From positions 1-58,554 of the forward strand of contig DASXAR010000014.1 of NCBI GenBank assembly GCA_036406595.1: 58,554 nucleotides of DNA. Reading direction: 5' to 3'. The notes below the pieces were generated by a model. It saw nothing but the letters and a program-made list of their open reading frames with translations, searched no databases and had not been told where the DNA came from. This document shows positions 17,047 to 25,804 of this stretch, in pieces. The number at the start of each line of letters is the position of its first letter. The first letter of the stretch is position 1. Origin of the DNA: VRUE01 sp036406595. GTDB lineage: Bacteria > Actinomycetota > Thermoleophilia > Solirubrobacterales > 70-9. A program made the translations under genes and the position numbers.

Positions 17047-17774
17047 GAGACCGCCTCCCGCCTGCGGATCTCGATCGGGCCAAACGGCTTGCCCTGCTTC
17101 CAGGTCACCTCTCCCTTGCGGTAGAGCTCGAGCAGTGCGAACAGCGTCACCGCCTGGGTGAGGCGGTCCTCACCGCCGAACTGCTCGTCGAAGTCGATGC
17201 TGGAGCGGCCTGCGAGCGCGTCGCGGAGGGCGCCGAGGCGGCGCTCGAGCGAGACGGTCGGCCGGATGTGGCTGGTGTCGACCGGCGGCGGCCCGCGCAG
17301 CAGCTCGCCCAGCGCCGCGCAGAGGTGCTCGGGGTCATAGACCGCAGTCGCCGCGCGCAGGGCGACCCTCCGCAGCTCCCCCGGCAGCGGCGCCGAGCGA
17401 TACAGGTAGCCGCGCTCTGACTCGAAGCGATCGTTCAGCATCGTCGCGGCGTCGCGGTAGCGCCGGTACTCGAGCAGGCGTGCCAGCAACTCCTCGACCG
17501 CCTCCTCGGGCGCGAGCTCCTCCATCTCCTCGTCGGCGCCGGGAAGCAGCAGGCGCGACTTCAGCTCCAGCAGCGCGGCGATCAGGACGAGGAACTCGGT
17601 CGCGACGTCGAGCTCCAATTCTCCCTCGCGCTCAAGATGCTCGACGTAGGCGACCACCACCTCACCGAGCTGGACCTCGAGCAGGTCCAGCTCCTCGCGG
17701 AGGACGACCGCCATCAGCAGGTCGAACGGCCCGGCGAAGACGTCGAGCTCGAGGTCCAGCTCCGCGATCGTCAC
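17043..17774 (-). CDS. scpA: Segregation and condensation protein A (kleisin)
   Basis: 243 aa. Kleisin subunit bridging SMC heads. N-terminal FAGPFDLLMAVVLREELDLLEVQLGEVVVAYVEHL and the helix ATEFLVLIAALLELKSRLLLP are diagnostic; acidic middle (DEEMEELAPEEAVEELLARLLEYR); C-terminal winged helix (VTLFALLELYRKGEVTWKQ). Start 17774 gives MTIAELDLELDVF. Thirty-two bp downstream of trpS. Confidence 0.94.
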   Translation of the reverse strand: MTIAELDLELDVFAGPFDLLMAVVLREELDLLEVQLGEVVVAYVEHLEREGELELDVATEFLVLIAALLELKSRLLLPGADEEMEELAPEEAVEELLARLLEYRRYRDAATMLNDRFESERGYLYRSAPLPGELRRVALRAATAVYDPEHLCAALGELLRGPPPVDTSHIRPTVSLERRLGALRDALAGRSSIDFDEQFGGEDRLTQAVTLFALLELYRKGEVTWKQGKPFGPIEIRRREAVS

Positions 17775-17806
17775 AACGACAACCGTACCCTCCGGGAGAG
17801 ACGCCC

Positions 17807-18802
17807 TTAACCCGGCCCGATGCCCATTCGCTCGCGCACGTCGGCGACGATGGGCGCGGCGATCCGCCGCGCCTTCTCGGCGCCGGCGGCTAGCACCTCC
17901 TCGAGCCGCTTCTCGTCGGGGCGTAGCTCGGCATAGCGCTCGCGGACCGGGGCGAGCAGCTCGACCACCCCCTCGGCGACGGCCTGCTTGAAGTCGCCAT
18001 AGCCGGCCCCGTCGAACTCGAGCTCGATCTCCTCCGGGGCTGCCCCGCGGGCAACGGCGAGGATTTCGATCAGGTTGGCGATCCCCGGCTTGTCGTCGCT
18101 GCGGACGATCTCCCGACCGGAATCGGTGACGGCGCCGCCCAGCTTCCTGCGGATCGCCTGCGGCTCGTCGAGCACGAGGACGGTCCCCGCCTCGGTGCCG
18201 CCGGTCGTCGACATCTTCTGCTCGGGCTCCTGCAGATCCATGATCCGTGCCCCGACCTCTGGAATGCGCAGCTCCGGCACGACGAGCGTCTCGCCGAAGC
18301 GCTCGTTGAAGCGCCGCGCGATCTCGCGCATCAGCTCGACGTGCTGTCGCTGGTCGTCGCCGACCGGGACCTCGGTGGCCCGGTAGGCGAGGACGTCGGC
18401 CGCCATCAGCACCGGATAGAAGAAGAGCGCCGCGGCGACCAGCTCGCGCTGCCGCGCCGACTTGTCCTTGAACTGGTGCATTCGGTTGAGGTCGCCGTGC
18501 GAGGTGACCGCCGAGAGAAGCCAGGTGAGCTCGGTGTGCTCGCGCACGTCGGACTGGCGGAAGAGGATGCAGCGCTCGGGGTCGAGGCCGGCGGCCACGA
18601 GGATCGCCATGGTGTCGTAAACGCGCTCGCGCAGCTCGGCCGGGTCGTATGCGACCGACAGGGCATGCAGATCGACGATGCAGTAGATCGCCGGCGCGCC
18701 GCGCTCCTGACCCTCCACGTACTGGCGGATCGCGCCGATGTAGTTGCCGAGATGCTTGCGGCCGGTCGGCTGGATTCCGGAGAAGATGACGGGGTCGGTC
18801 AT
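17807..18802 (-). CDS. trpS: Tryptophanyl-tRNA synthetase
   Basis: 331 aa, usual bacterial length. Class I signature in the form PTGRKHLGNYIGA near the N-terminus and KMSKS variant PEQKMSTTGG; VGDDQRQHVELMREIA is the typical TrpRS adenylate-binding helix. The frame is open further upstream, but the ATG at 18802 gives the family start (MTDPVIFSGIQPTG). A TAGGGT that could serve as -10 is 22 nt before the ATG, inside a small hairpin. Confidence 0.96.
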   Translation of the reverse strand: MTDPVIFSGIQPTGRKHLGNYIGAIRQYVEGQERGAPAIYCIVDLHALSVAYDPAELRERVYDTMAILVAAGLDPERCILFRQSDVREHTELTWLLSAVTSHGDLNRMHQFKDKSARQRELVAAALFFYPVLMAADVLAYRATEVPVGDDQRQHVELMREIARRFNERFGETLVVPELRIPEVGARIMDLQEPEQKMSTTGGTEAGTVLVLDEPQAIRRKLGGAVTDSGREIVRSDDKPGIANLIEILAVARGAAPEEIELEFDGAGYGDFKQAVAEGVVELLAPVRERYAELRPDEKRLEEVLAAGAEKARRIAAPIVADVRERMGIGPG

Positions 18803-18821
18803 GGGGCGCGGGTTGGAGCGA

Positions 18822-18840
18822 GGAACCCTATGCGGGTTCC
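18822..18840. terminator. Small hairpin at the MFS stop codon / trpS 5' region
   Basis: Perfect 7-bp stem GGAACCC/GGGTTCC with loop TATGC; contains the stop codon of the MFS gene and a TAGGGT hexamer facing trpS. No U-tract. May end MFS transcription or shape the trpS leader. Confidence 0.35.
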
Positions 18841-20459
18841 GGCTGTGGCGCCTCGCTGCCCCTGACGCCGGCCTTTGGCTCCGCGCAGTCGGCGTCGGCG
18901 CCGTGCCCACACTCTCCGGCGGCCGCGGACCCGCGGCTTGGGAACGCCTCGAGCTCGCGCCTCGGATTCTCGATCCCGATGCCGGCAAAGATCCCGCCGA
19001 CGATCATCAGCAGGCCCGCGAGAAGGACGCCCAGGTGGAAGGCCGAGGTCGAGGCATCCGCGGCGGCGGTCCTGACGCGAGCGGCTTCGGGCGGAGCAAG
19101 GCCCGAGGTCGACGGTACGGCCAGGGGCTGTTCCTTGGCTTCGGAGACCGCCCTGGCAGCAGGCTGGCTGATCGGGCGGGCGCCCAGCTGGTCGTCGATC
19201 TTGGAGCCGAAGGCGGCCGAAATGACCGCGCCGAGCACGGCGATCGCGAGCAGGCCGGCGACCCGCGAGACGCCGTTGTTGACGCCGGAGGCGATGCCCA
19301 TATGGCGCTGCTCGACCGAGTCGAGCACCGTCGCCGTAAGCGGCGCCACGGTCGCCGCGAGACCGAGGCCGAAGACGATGATTCCCGGCAGGACGTCGGT
19401 GAGGTAGTCGGCAGAGCTGTCGACCCGGAGCAGCAGGATCAGGCCGACGCCTGCGACGATCGGACCGAGGCTCATCGGCAGCCGCGGCCCGGTCCCCGAG
19501 GCGATCTTGCCGAAGCGCGGCGAGAGGACGAAGAGGATCAGCGAGATCGGCGTCGTCGCCAGCCCGGCCTCGAGGGCCGAGTAGCCGCCGACCTGCTGGA
19601 GAAAGAGGCCGACGAAGAAGAGGCCGCCGATCAACCCGGCGTAGGCGGCAAGCGTGGTCAGGTTGGCCACACGGAAGTTGCGAATCCGGAATAGCGAGAG
19701 TTCCATCATCGGGTGGCGGGCGCGCGCCTCGTGGAGGATGAAGAGGCAGAAGCTGATCACGCCCACGATCAGCGTGGCCCATACCGCGGGGTCTCCCCAG
19801 CCGCGCGACGGCTGTTCGATCAGCGCGTAGACGGGGCCGCCCAGGCCGATCGCCGAGAGGGCGATCCCGAGCCAGTCGATGCCTCGGAACGCTTCCGGGT
19901 CGCGGCTCTCCCGCACGGAGTGCAGGGTGAGCGCCACCGTTGCTGCGATCAGCGGGATGTTCACCCAGAAGATCGCCCGCCACGAGAGCAGACCGATCAG
20001 GGCGCCGCCCCCCGCCGGGCCGATCACGGTCGCGATCCCGGTCCAGGCGGTCCAGGTGCCGACAGCCTTCCCCCGCTCGGCGCCGTCGAAGGTGGCGGCG
20101 ACGATCGCCAGCGATCCGGGCACCAGCAGGGCTCCGGCGATCCCCTGCAGGGCGCGGGCGGCGATCAGGAACTCGTCCGTGGGGGCGAGGGCGCAGAGGA
20201 TCGAGGTCGCGCCGAAGGCGATCAGCCCGATCACGAATATCCGCCGCCGGCCGAACTGGTCACCGAGCGAGCCGCCGACCAGCAGTAAGGAGACCAGGGT
20301 CAGCATGTAGGCCTCGACGACCCACTGCTGGCCGGAGAGACCGGCGTCGAGGCCTTCGCTGATCGCCGGGAGCGCAACGTTGACGACCGTCGAGTCCAGG
20401 AAGACGACGGTCGAGCCGAGGATCGTCGCGATCAGCGTCAGACGCTGCTGGCGGGACAC
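18828..20459 (-). CDS. MFS drug/proton antiporter, DHA2 (EmrB/QacA) family
   Basis: 543 aa from the GTG at 20459. Fourteen hydrophobic segments are expected and about that many are seen. DHA2 markers: STVVFLDSTVVNVALPAI in TM1, WVVEAYMLTLVSLLLVGGSLGDQFGRRR (motif A), ARALQGIAGALLVPGSLAIV, and the WTAWTGIATVIGPAGGGALIG motif C segment that marks antiporters. Hydrophilic C-terminal tail (~50 aa) with two Cys. Substrate unknown. Reads towards trpS and is divergent from the sigma-factor operon. Confidence 0.9.
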   Translation of the reverse strand: MSRQQRLTLIATILGSTVVFLDSTVVNVALPAISEGLDAGLSGQQWVVEAYMLTLVSLLLVGGSLGDQFGRRRIFVIGLIAFGATSILCALAPTDEFLIAARALQGIAGALLVPGSLAIVAATFDGAERGKAVGTWTAWTGIATVIGPAGGGALIGLLSWRAIFWVNIPLIAATVALTLHSVRESRDPEAFRGIDWLGIALSAIGLGGPVYALIEQPSRGWGDPAVWATLIVGVISFCLFILHEARARHPMMELSLFRIRNFRVANLTTLAAYAGLIGGLFFVGLFLQQVGGYSALEAGLATTPISLILFVLSPRFGKIASGTGPRLPMSLGPIVAGVGLILLLRVDSSADYLTDVLPGIIVFGLGLAATVAPLTATVLDSVEQRHMGIASGVNNGVSRVAGLLAIAVLGAVISAAFGSKIDDQLGARPISQPAARAVSEAKEQPLAVPSTSGLAPPEAARVRTAAADASTSAFHLGVLLAGLLMIVGGIFAGIGIENPRRELEAFPSRGSAAAGECGHGADADCAEPKAGVRGSEAPQPEPA

Positions 20460-20561
20460 GCTGCCGAGTCTACGCGGCGTCGCGGGACGGCAAATCCGGC
20501 GGTTGGGACCTCTCGGCCCCGCCCGTCCGTAGTCACCTTGCAACCCCGCAAAGGAGGAGGA

Positions 20562-21632
20562 ATGAAGCCGAGGCTCTCGATCGTGGTCGCGCTCACCCTG
20601 TTCGTCGCCGCGGCGGCCCCAGATTCGACGGGAGCGAAGGGCGTCGGCGCCATGCCGTCCGCAAGGGGGGTCGTCCAGCCCGGATCGCCCTATCGATATG
20701 TCGCGATCTCGCCGCGGACGCACGAGCGGGTCACCGTCGTGGAGAAGATCGATCGGGACAGCGGCCTCGTGCGCCGCTGGTGGTTCCTGAAGGGAGCCTG
20801 GTACGTCCCCGCCGTCGCCTACGACGGCAGCGGCGGCGGGCTCGCAGCAAACGGGGCAAAGCTCGTCCTGACCGGCCTCCCGCACTCCTACCCGGTGCGC
20901 CGATCGAGGTTCGCGATCCTCGACCCCAGACTCCACCTGCGCCATCCACCTGGTGCCGGCGGCATGCCGCCGCGAAGGGCGATCTCCCGCCTCACTCTGC
21001 GCGGCGACTTCAGCTTCGATGCGATCTCGCCCGACGGCTCGACCATCTACCTGATCGAGCACCCCGACGTTCACCACGGCCGCGGCTACCTCACCAGGTA
21101 TCAGGTGCGCGCCTACGACCTCGAGCGCGGGTCGCTGCTGCGCCGGCCGGTCGTGGACCCCTCCGAGCCCAACGAGCAAATGAACGGGCTGCCGATCACC
21201 CGGGCGACGAGCGCGGACGGACGCTGGGCGTACACGCTCTATTTCGGCAATGGCAAGGAGGGGGAGCCGTTTCTGCACGCGCTCGACACCATCGCGGGGC
21301 GTGCGGTCTGCGTGGACCTTCCGCAGCTCGCCGGCCGGCATGATCTCTTCCTCCTGAAGTTGCGGATGACGGATGGAGGCCGCGGCCTGCTGGTCGCCAG
21401 AAAGGCCGGTGGCCCGAGCCGGTCCGGCCGGAGCCTGAACCCATTGCTGCGGATCGACACCGGGACATTCGCGGTGGCCCGAGCAGGGACCGGGCCACCG
21501 TCCGGCGGCGGCTTTTCTGCTTGGGCCGCGATCGCTCTGGGAGGCGCCGGCGGGGCACTCCTGACGGCCTGGTTCCTGGCTCGGCGACGATCGAGGCCGG
21601 GACCACGGATGCGGACCCCGGAGGGGGCGTGA
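20562..21632 (+). CDS. Unknown exported protein, signal peptide and C-terminal membrane anchor
   Basis: 356 aa. I do not recognise a family. Signal peptide (about 1-24, LSIVVALTLFVAAAAP), large external region, then a C-terminal TM (AAIALGGAGGALLTAWFLA) followed by RRRSRPGPR as cytoplasmic stop. The external part has motifs seen in propeller-like repeats (AISPDGSTIYLIEHPD, RATSADGRWAYTLYFGNG), suggesting a degenerate beta-propeller. Strong ribosome site AAGGAGGAGG directly before the ATG. First gene of a four-gene unit; the next gene starts in its stop codon. GGGACC (20505-20510) and CGTA 17 nt later resemble an ECF-type promoter, so self-control by the sigma factor downstream is possible. 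Confidence 0.75.
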   Translation: MKPRLSIVVALTLFVAAAAPDSTGAKGVGAMPSARGVVQPGSPYRYVAISPRTHERVTVVEKIDRDSGLVRRWWFLKGAWYVPAVAYDGSGGGLAANGAKLVLTGLPHSYPVRRSRFAILDPRLHLRHPPGAGGMPPRRAISRLTLRGDFSFDAISPDGSTIYLIEHPDVHHGRGYLTRYQVRAYDLERGSLLRRPVVDPSEPNEQMNGLPITRATSADGRWAYTLYFGNGKEGEPFLHALDTIAGRAVCVDLPQLAGRHDLFLLKLRMTDGGRGLLVARKAGGPSRSGRSLNPLLRIDTGTFAVARAGTGPPSGGGFSAWAAIALGGAGGALLTAWFLARRRSRPGPRMRTPEGA

Positions 21633-22495
21633 GCCGGGCGCAGACGATGCGGCTGGCGGTGGGGGCAGCCGCCTGCGGCGCAGGGCTGATCGCAGCCGGA
21701 CGGCTCCTTTCGGGAGGCGCCGGAGCAGGAGACGCGCCGATCGCGCGGGGCGGGGCGCAGCACAGGCGCGACTCCCACCCACGGGCTGAGTTCCTCGCCT
21801 TCGCCGCAACTCCGCGCCGACCCGGCAACGTCCTGGCCCGAGCCGGCCTGGCGGGGCGCTCGGCGCAGGGGCGACCGATCGGACTTCTGCAACGGGGCAC
21901 GCCCTCCATCGACGGCAAGCTCCTGGTCTTCGGCTGTATCCACGGCGACGAGTGCGCGGCACGGACCCTCGAACCCCTCGCTCCGGAGAGCGGCTGCCCG
22001 GACCCCGCTTCGAATATCTACATGGTCCGCAACCTCGACCCGGACGGCTTCGCTGCGGGCACTCGCCTCAACGGCCGGGGCGTGGACCTGAACCGGAACT
22101 TCCCGGCCGGCTGGAGGCCGATCGGCGCGCGGGGCGACCCGCAGTACTCGGGGCCGCACCCGTTCTCCGAGCCCGAGTCGAGGCTCGCGGCCAGGATCGT
22201 CGAGCGGATCGAGCCCGAGGTGACGATCTGGTTCCACCAGCAAAGGGCGCGGCGCCCTTTGGTCCGCAGCTGGGGGCGAAGCGTACCCGCAGCAGAGCGC
22301 TTCGCCGCGCTCGCCGGAATCCAGTTCCGCCGTCTTCCCTGGCTCGCCGGCACGGCCCCGAACTGGCAGAACCACCGCCTCCCGGGAACCAGCTCATTCG
22401 TCGTCGAGCTGCCCCTCGGTCCGCTCGCGAGGGCGATGCGAAGGCGGCTCGACGATGCAATCGTCCGCCTCGCCCGCAAGGTGGGCGAAGATTGA
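21629..22495 (+). CDS. Secreted M14-family zinc carboxypeptidase / murein peptide amidase-like
   Basis: 288 aa, start GTG at 21629 overlapping the previous stop. N-terminal hydrophobic segment (LAVGAAACGAGLIAAG), possibly a signal or anchor. M14 core: zinc ligands in FGCIHGDECAA (HxxE), a third His in TIWFHQQ, substrate-binding NGRGVDLNRNFPAGW and the catalytic Glu in SSFVVELPLG. It also has GRSAQGRPIGLL at the start, as in MpaA-type peptidoglycan peptide amidases. So the active site appears complete. Co-transcription with an ECF sigma unit suggests a cell-wall or surface role; substrate not provable. Confidence 0.85.
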   Translation: MSRAQTMRLAVGAAACGAGLIAAGRLLSGGAGAGDAPIARGGAQHRRDSHPRAEFLAFAATPRRPGNVLARAGLAGRSAQGRPIGLLQRGTPSIDGKLLVFGCIHGDECAARTLEPLAPESGCPDPASNIYMVRNLDPDGFAAGTRLNGRGVDLNRNFPAGWRPIGARGDPQYSGPHPFSEPESRLAARIVERIEPEVTIWFHQQRARRPLVRSWGRSVPAAERFAALAGIQFRRLPWLAGTAPNWQNHRLPGTSSFVVELPLGPLARAMRRRLDDAIVRLARKVGED

Positions 22496-22516
22496 GATGT
22501 CCGGTGGAAGGGATCG

Positions 22517-23047
22517 ATGGTGGCGGCTGAGAGCGAGGGGAGGCTCGTGCGCGAAGCGCAGCGAGGATCCAAGGACGCCCTCGCCGAGCTCTACTCGCGC
22601 CACTGGTCGGATGCGCAGCGAGCCGCCTACCTCGTCGTCCATGACGCGAGCGCCTCGGAGGACATCGCGCAGGATGCCTTTCTGGCGGCGGTCGCGGCGC
22701 TGGACCGTTTCGACCGGCGGCGCCGTCTCGCTCCGTGGCTGCACAGGATCGTCGTCAACAAGTCGATCGACTGGGCGCGCCGCGAGGAGCTCCGCCGTGC
22801 GGTCGGCGAGCCCGACACCGAGCTGCCTGCCCCCGCGGCCGGCTCCCAGCAGGTTGGCGAGGACCTGATGGCGGCGCTCGCGGACCTTCCGCCCGACCAG
22901 CGAGCGGTGGTCGTGCTCCGGCACCTGCTCGGCTACACCCCCGGCCAGATCGCACGCATGCTTGACCTTCCCCGCGGAACCGTCAACTCGCGCCTGCGAC
23001 GGGCGCTCGACCGCCTCCGCTCTCTGCTCGAGGAGAACGACCGGTGA
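22517..23047 (+). CDS. ECF RNA polymerase sigma factor
   Basis: 176 aa, sigma-70 family group 4. Region 2: LVREAQRGSKDALAELYSRH...DASASEDIAQDAFLAAVAALDRFD and LAPWLHRIVVNKSIDWARR. Region 4: LADLPPDQRAVVVLRHLLGYTPGQIARMLDLPRGTVNSRLRRALDRL, a clear helix-turn-helix. No additional C-terminal domain. Its stop overlaps the next gene by 4 bp; sigma/anti-sigma pairs are usually arranged this way. Confidence 0.93.
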   Translation: MVAAESEGRLVREAQRGSKDALAELYSRHWSDAQRAAYLVVHDASASEDIAQDAFLAAVAALDRFDRRRRLAPWLHRIVVNKSIDWARREELRRAVGEPDTELPAPAAGSQQVGEDLMAALADLPPDQRAVVVLRHLLGYTPGQIARMLDLPRGTVNSRLRRALDRLRSLLEENDR

Positions 23048-24258
23048 GGGAGCAGCGCCTGCAGGAGCTGCTGCGGCAGACCGAGGTCCCGGGCGCCGCG
23101 GATGCGGAGCGCCGGGGAATGCTGGTCGTCGAGGCTGCCTTTGGGCGGTCTCCCACCCGGCGCCGCCCCCTGCCCCGGCTCGCCGCCACCGTCGCGATCG
23201 CGGTCCTCCTCACCGCGCTCCTCCTTTCGCCTGCGGGCGCCGCGGTGCGGGACTGGATAGGCGACGTGTTCTCCGCCGGCGTGCCGAACGCGGAGCCGGA
23301 GCTGACCCGCATACCGGGCGGTGGCCGGCTGCTCGTCCAATCCTCGCAGGGGCCCTGGGTCGTGAAGCCGAACGGCTCCCGGCGGCTGCTCGGTGACTAC
23401 AGGGAGGCGGGCTGGTCCCCTCGCGGCCTCTTCGTCGCCGCGGTGGCCGGCCGTGTCTTGAGCGCGATCGAGCCAGACGGCACACCCCACTGGTCGATCT
23501 CGGCGGCGGCGACGGTCCGTGACCCGCGCTGGTCGCCCTCGGGCCTCGAGATCGCCTACCTGGCCGGCTCGGCGCTGTATGTGATCGCGGGTGATGGCAC
23601 CGAAGAGGTGCGCGTCGACGGTGCCGTCGCCCCGGTTCCGCCCTCGTTCTCCTCACGTGGACTGGCCCAGCTCGCTTATATCGATGGCGATGGTCGGCTG
23701 CGGATCGTCGACGTCACCGGCGGCGGCCTGCTCGCTGCGGCTCGGGCGGTCGCAGGGATCCGGGTGCTCCAATGGGGTCGCGGGGACTCGCTCCTGCTGG
23801 AAGGCGCACCCCGGGCGCTACGCCTGCGCTCGGTCGCAACGAGGAAGACATCGGCCGCGCTGCGGATCGGGTCACCGACCCGGCTGCGGCTGCCGGCCGG
23901 CGCAACCGTGCGCGCGGCGGCGCTTTCGCCCGACGGCGACACGGTCGCAGCCCTCGTCGCAGCGGGGGCGGCCGGCGCGGGCAGGCGCAGCGAAGTGATC
24001 CTGTTCAGGGTCGGCAGCGGTGCGCCGCGTCGCCTCTTCACGGCGCCCGGAAGCCTCTCCGAACTCGCCTGGTCTCCCGATGGTGACCGCCTGCTGCTCG
24101 CCTGGCCCGAAGCGGACCAGTGGCTGTTCGTTCCCGCCCGCGGCTCGGGCCGGGTGCGCGCTGTCGATGGCATCTCGCGCGCCTTTGCACCGGGAGGATC
24201 GGGTGGCGCCTTCCCCCGAATCGAGGGGTGGTGCTGCGTGCCGGCTCCCCCCCGGTGA
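23044..24258 (+). CDS. Single-TM beta-propeller protein, probable anti-sigma partner
   Basis: 404 aa. Cytoplasmic N-terminus of about 44 aa (LQELLRQTEVPGAADAERR), one TM at about 47-66, then an external domain with repeated WSPxG motifs (GWSPRGLF, RWSPSGLEIAYLAG, LSPDGDTVAAL, AWSPDGDRLLLAWP), i.e. a TolB/WD40-like beta-propeller. No zinc HxxxCxxC motif, so it is not a classic ZAS anti-sigma. Position right after the ECF gene supports an anti-sigma role with an external sensor. Ends immediately next to the stop of the convergent fetB gene, with no base between. Confidence 0.8.
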   Translation: MREQRLQELLRQTEVPGAADAERRGMLVVEAAFGRSPTRRRPLPRLAATVAIAVLLTALLLSPAGAAVRDWIGDVFSAGVPNAEPELTRIPGGGRLLVQSSQGPWVVKPNGSRRLLGDYREAGWSPRGLFVAAVAGRVLSAIEPDGTPHWSISAAATVRDPRWSPSGLEIAYLAGSALYVIAGDGTEEVRVDGAVAPVPPSFSSRGLAQLAYIDGDGRLRIVDVTGGGLLAAARAVAGIRVLQWGRGDSLLLEGAPRALRLRSVATRKTSAALRIGSPTRLRLPAGATVRAAALSPDGDTVAALVAAGAAGAGRRSEVILFRVGSGAPRRLFTAPGSLSELAWSPDGDRLLLAWPEADQWLFVPARGSGRVRAVDGISRAFAPGGSGGAFPRIEGWCCVPAPPR

Positions 24259-25032
24259 CTACCTGTCCGGCTCCCGCAGTTGCTGCGCAGCCGTGAAGAA
24301 GTTGCGGTACGCCAGGCCGGTGGCCAGCAGCGCCGCAATCGAGACGCTGCCGAGCAGGGAGTAGAGGAGGATCAGCTGCAGGCGAACCGCGTCGGTCGGG
24401 TCGGCGCCGGCCAGCAGCATCCCGACCATCGTCCCCGGGAAGAAGATAAGGCCCGTGGTCTTGGTCGAGTCGATGAGAGCGATCGTCCCCGAGCGCAACG
24501 ACCTGCGCACGGTCGGCAGCGCAGCCTGGCGCGCGGTCGCCCCCAGGGCCAGAGTCGCCTCGATCCTCCCCCGCGAATCGACCATCTCGTCGCCGAGCCG
24601 GTTGAGCGCGACGGCCGAGGCCGTCATGGCGTTTCCGATCACCATCCCGCCGACCGGCACCAGGTAGCGCGGGGTCGGGTCGAAGATCCCGAGCGCGACC
24701 ACCAGCCCGAGCGTCGCCGCCCCGGCGACCGCCAGGGCGATCAGCAGCGGCCAGAACGCATTCGGGACCCGCTTCGCGCGGCTGCGGGCGGTGAGGGCCC
24801 CGAACAGGACCATCACCGACAGCAGCGCGAGGACCAGCCAGATCGAGTCGGTTTCGAAGATCAGCTTGATCGCGTATCCGATTGCGGTCAGCTGGACGAT
24901 CGAGCGGATCGTCGCGATTCCGATGTCGCGCTCCAGGTCCGTGCCGCGCCATCGGGAGATCAGCGCCGCGATCGCGACGAGGACCAGCGACGCCGCGACC
25001 TGGCCCACCGAGACATGGATCGAGGTCGTCAC
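24259..25032 (-). CDS. fetB: ABC transporter permease, FetB (UPF0014) family
   Basis: 257 aa from the GTG at 25032. Multi-TM permease of the iron-export type. Diagnostic segments: RSIVQLTAIGYAIKLIF, PVGGMVIGNAMTASAVALNRLGDE, IEATLALGATARQAALPTVRRSLRSG, and IDSTKTTGLIFFPGTMVGMLLAGADP. In E. coli FetAB exports iron and protects from peroxide. Sixteen bp downstream of the ATPase gene, forming a two-gene operon. Confidence 0.9.
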   Translation of the reverse strand: MTTSIHVSVGQVAASLVLVAIAALISRWRGTDLERDIGIATIRSIVQLTAIGYAIKLIFETDSIWLVLALLSVMVLFGALTARSRAKRVPNAFWPLLIALAVAGAATLGLVVALGIFDPTPRYLVPVGGMVIGNAMTASAVALNRLGDEMVDSRGRIEATLALGATARQAALPTVRRSLRSGTIALIDSTKTTGLIFFPGTMVGMLLAGADPTDAVRLQLILLYSLLGSVSIAALLATGLAYRNFFTAAQQLREPDR

Positions 25033-25048
25033 CCTCTCTCCCGAACGC

Positions 25049-25723
25049 TCACAGAAGGGCCCGATCGACCTTGCCACAGGCGGCAACCCGCCCCGCCTCG
25101 AGGCGCATCGCCCAATCGCCGAGGCGGCGCGCCTGGCCGGGGTCGTGGCTGACCACCACCAGCGATATCGCCAACTCCGTGCGCAGTTGGGCGAGGGTCG
25201 CCTCGACCGCATCGCGTGCCCGATGATCGAGGGCGGAGGTCGGCTCGTCCAGAAGCAGGGCCCGGGGCTCCTGAACGAGGGCGCGGGCCAGCATCGCCCG
25301 CTGCTGCTCGCCGACCGAGAGCTTCGAGACGTCGCGCCCGGCGAAATCCGCGGTGAGGCCGGCTAGCCGAAGGCAGCGCGACAGGTCGGGCGTGGTCCCG
25401 GCCAGTTCGGCGGCATAGCGAAGGTTGAACTCCACGGTCCCCTCCAGCAGGGCCGGCAGCTGCGGCACCAGCGCCACTTCGCGGCGCAGCTTCAGCGGGT
25501 CGTACTCGGCAAGAGGACGACCGAGGTAGGAGATCGTCCCCTCATTCGGGTCGGCAAGCCGGTTGAGGAGGCGCAGCAGGGTCGACTTGCCGCTCCCCGA
25601 CGGCCCCACGATCGCCGTCGCCCCCTCGGGAATGACGGCGCTGATCGATGCGAGCACGCGACTGCCGGAGCGGACCAGGCCCACATCGTCGAGGTCGAAC
25701 AGCACGCGGGGATGATCCCCCAC
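25049..25723 (-). CDS. fetA: ABC transporter ATP-binding protein, FetA-like
   Basis: 224 aa from the GTG at 25723. Complete ABC ATPase: Walker A GPSGSGKST, Q-loop VPQLPALLEGTVEFNLRYA, signature SVGEQQRAMLARALV (LSGGQ variant), Walker B ALLLDEPTSALD, H-loop SHD. Partner of the FetB permease just downstream. The frame is open far upstream antisense to ku, so the start rests on homology (VLFDLDDVGLV at the N-terminus). Divergent from ku, with about 80 bp between the starts. Confidence 0.9.
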   Translation of the reverse strand: MGDHPRVLFDLDDVGLVRSGSRVLASISAVIPEGATAIVGPSGSGKSTLLRLLNRLADPNEGTISYLGRPLAEYDPLKLRREVALVPQLPALLEGTVEFNLRYAAELAGTTPDLSRCLRLAGLTADFAGRDVSKLSVGEQQRAMLARALVQEPRALLLDEPTSALDHRARDAVEATLAQLRTELAISLVVVSHDPGQARRLGDWAMRLEAGRVAACGKVDRALL

Positions 25724-25804
25724 GCCGCAAGAAGCCTCCCGCCCGGCCGTCTCACAGGGGGCGAACCGTGCGCTGCTGCGAGAATCCGGGTAGGTGATCC
25801 GCTG

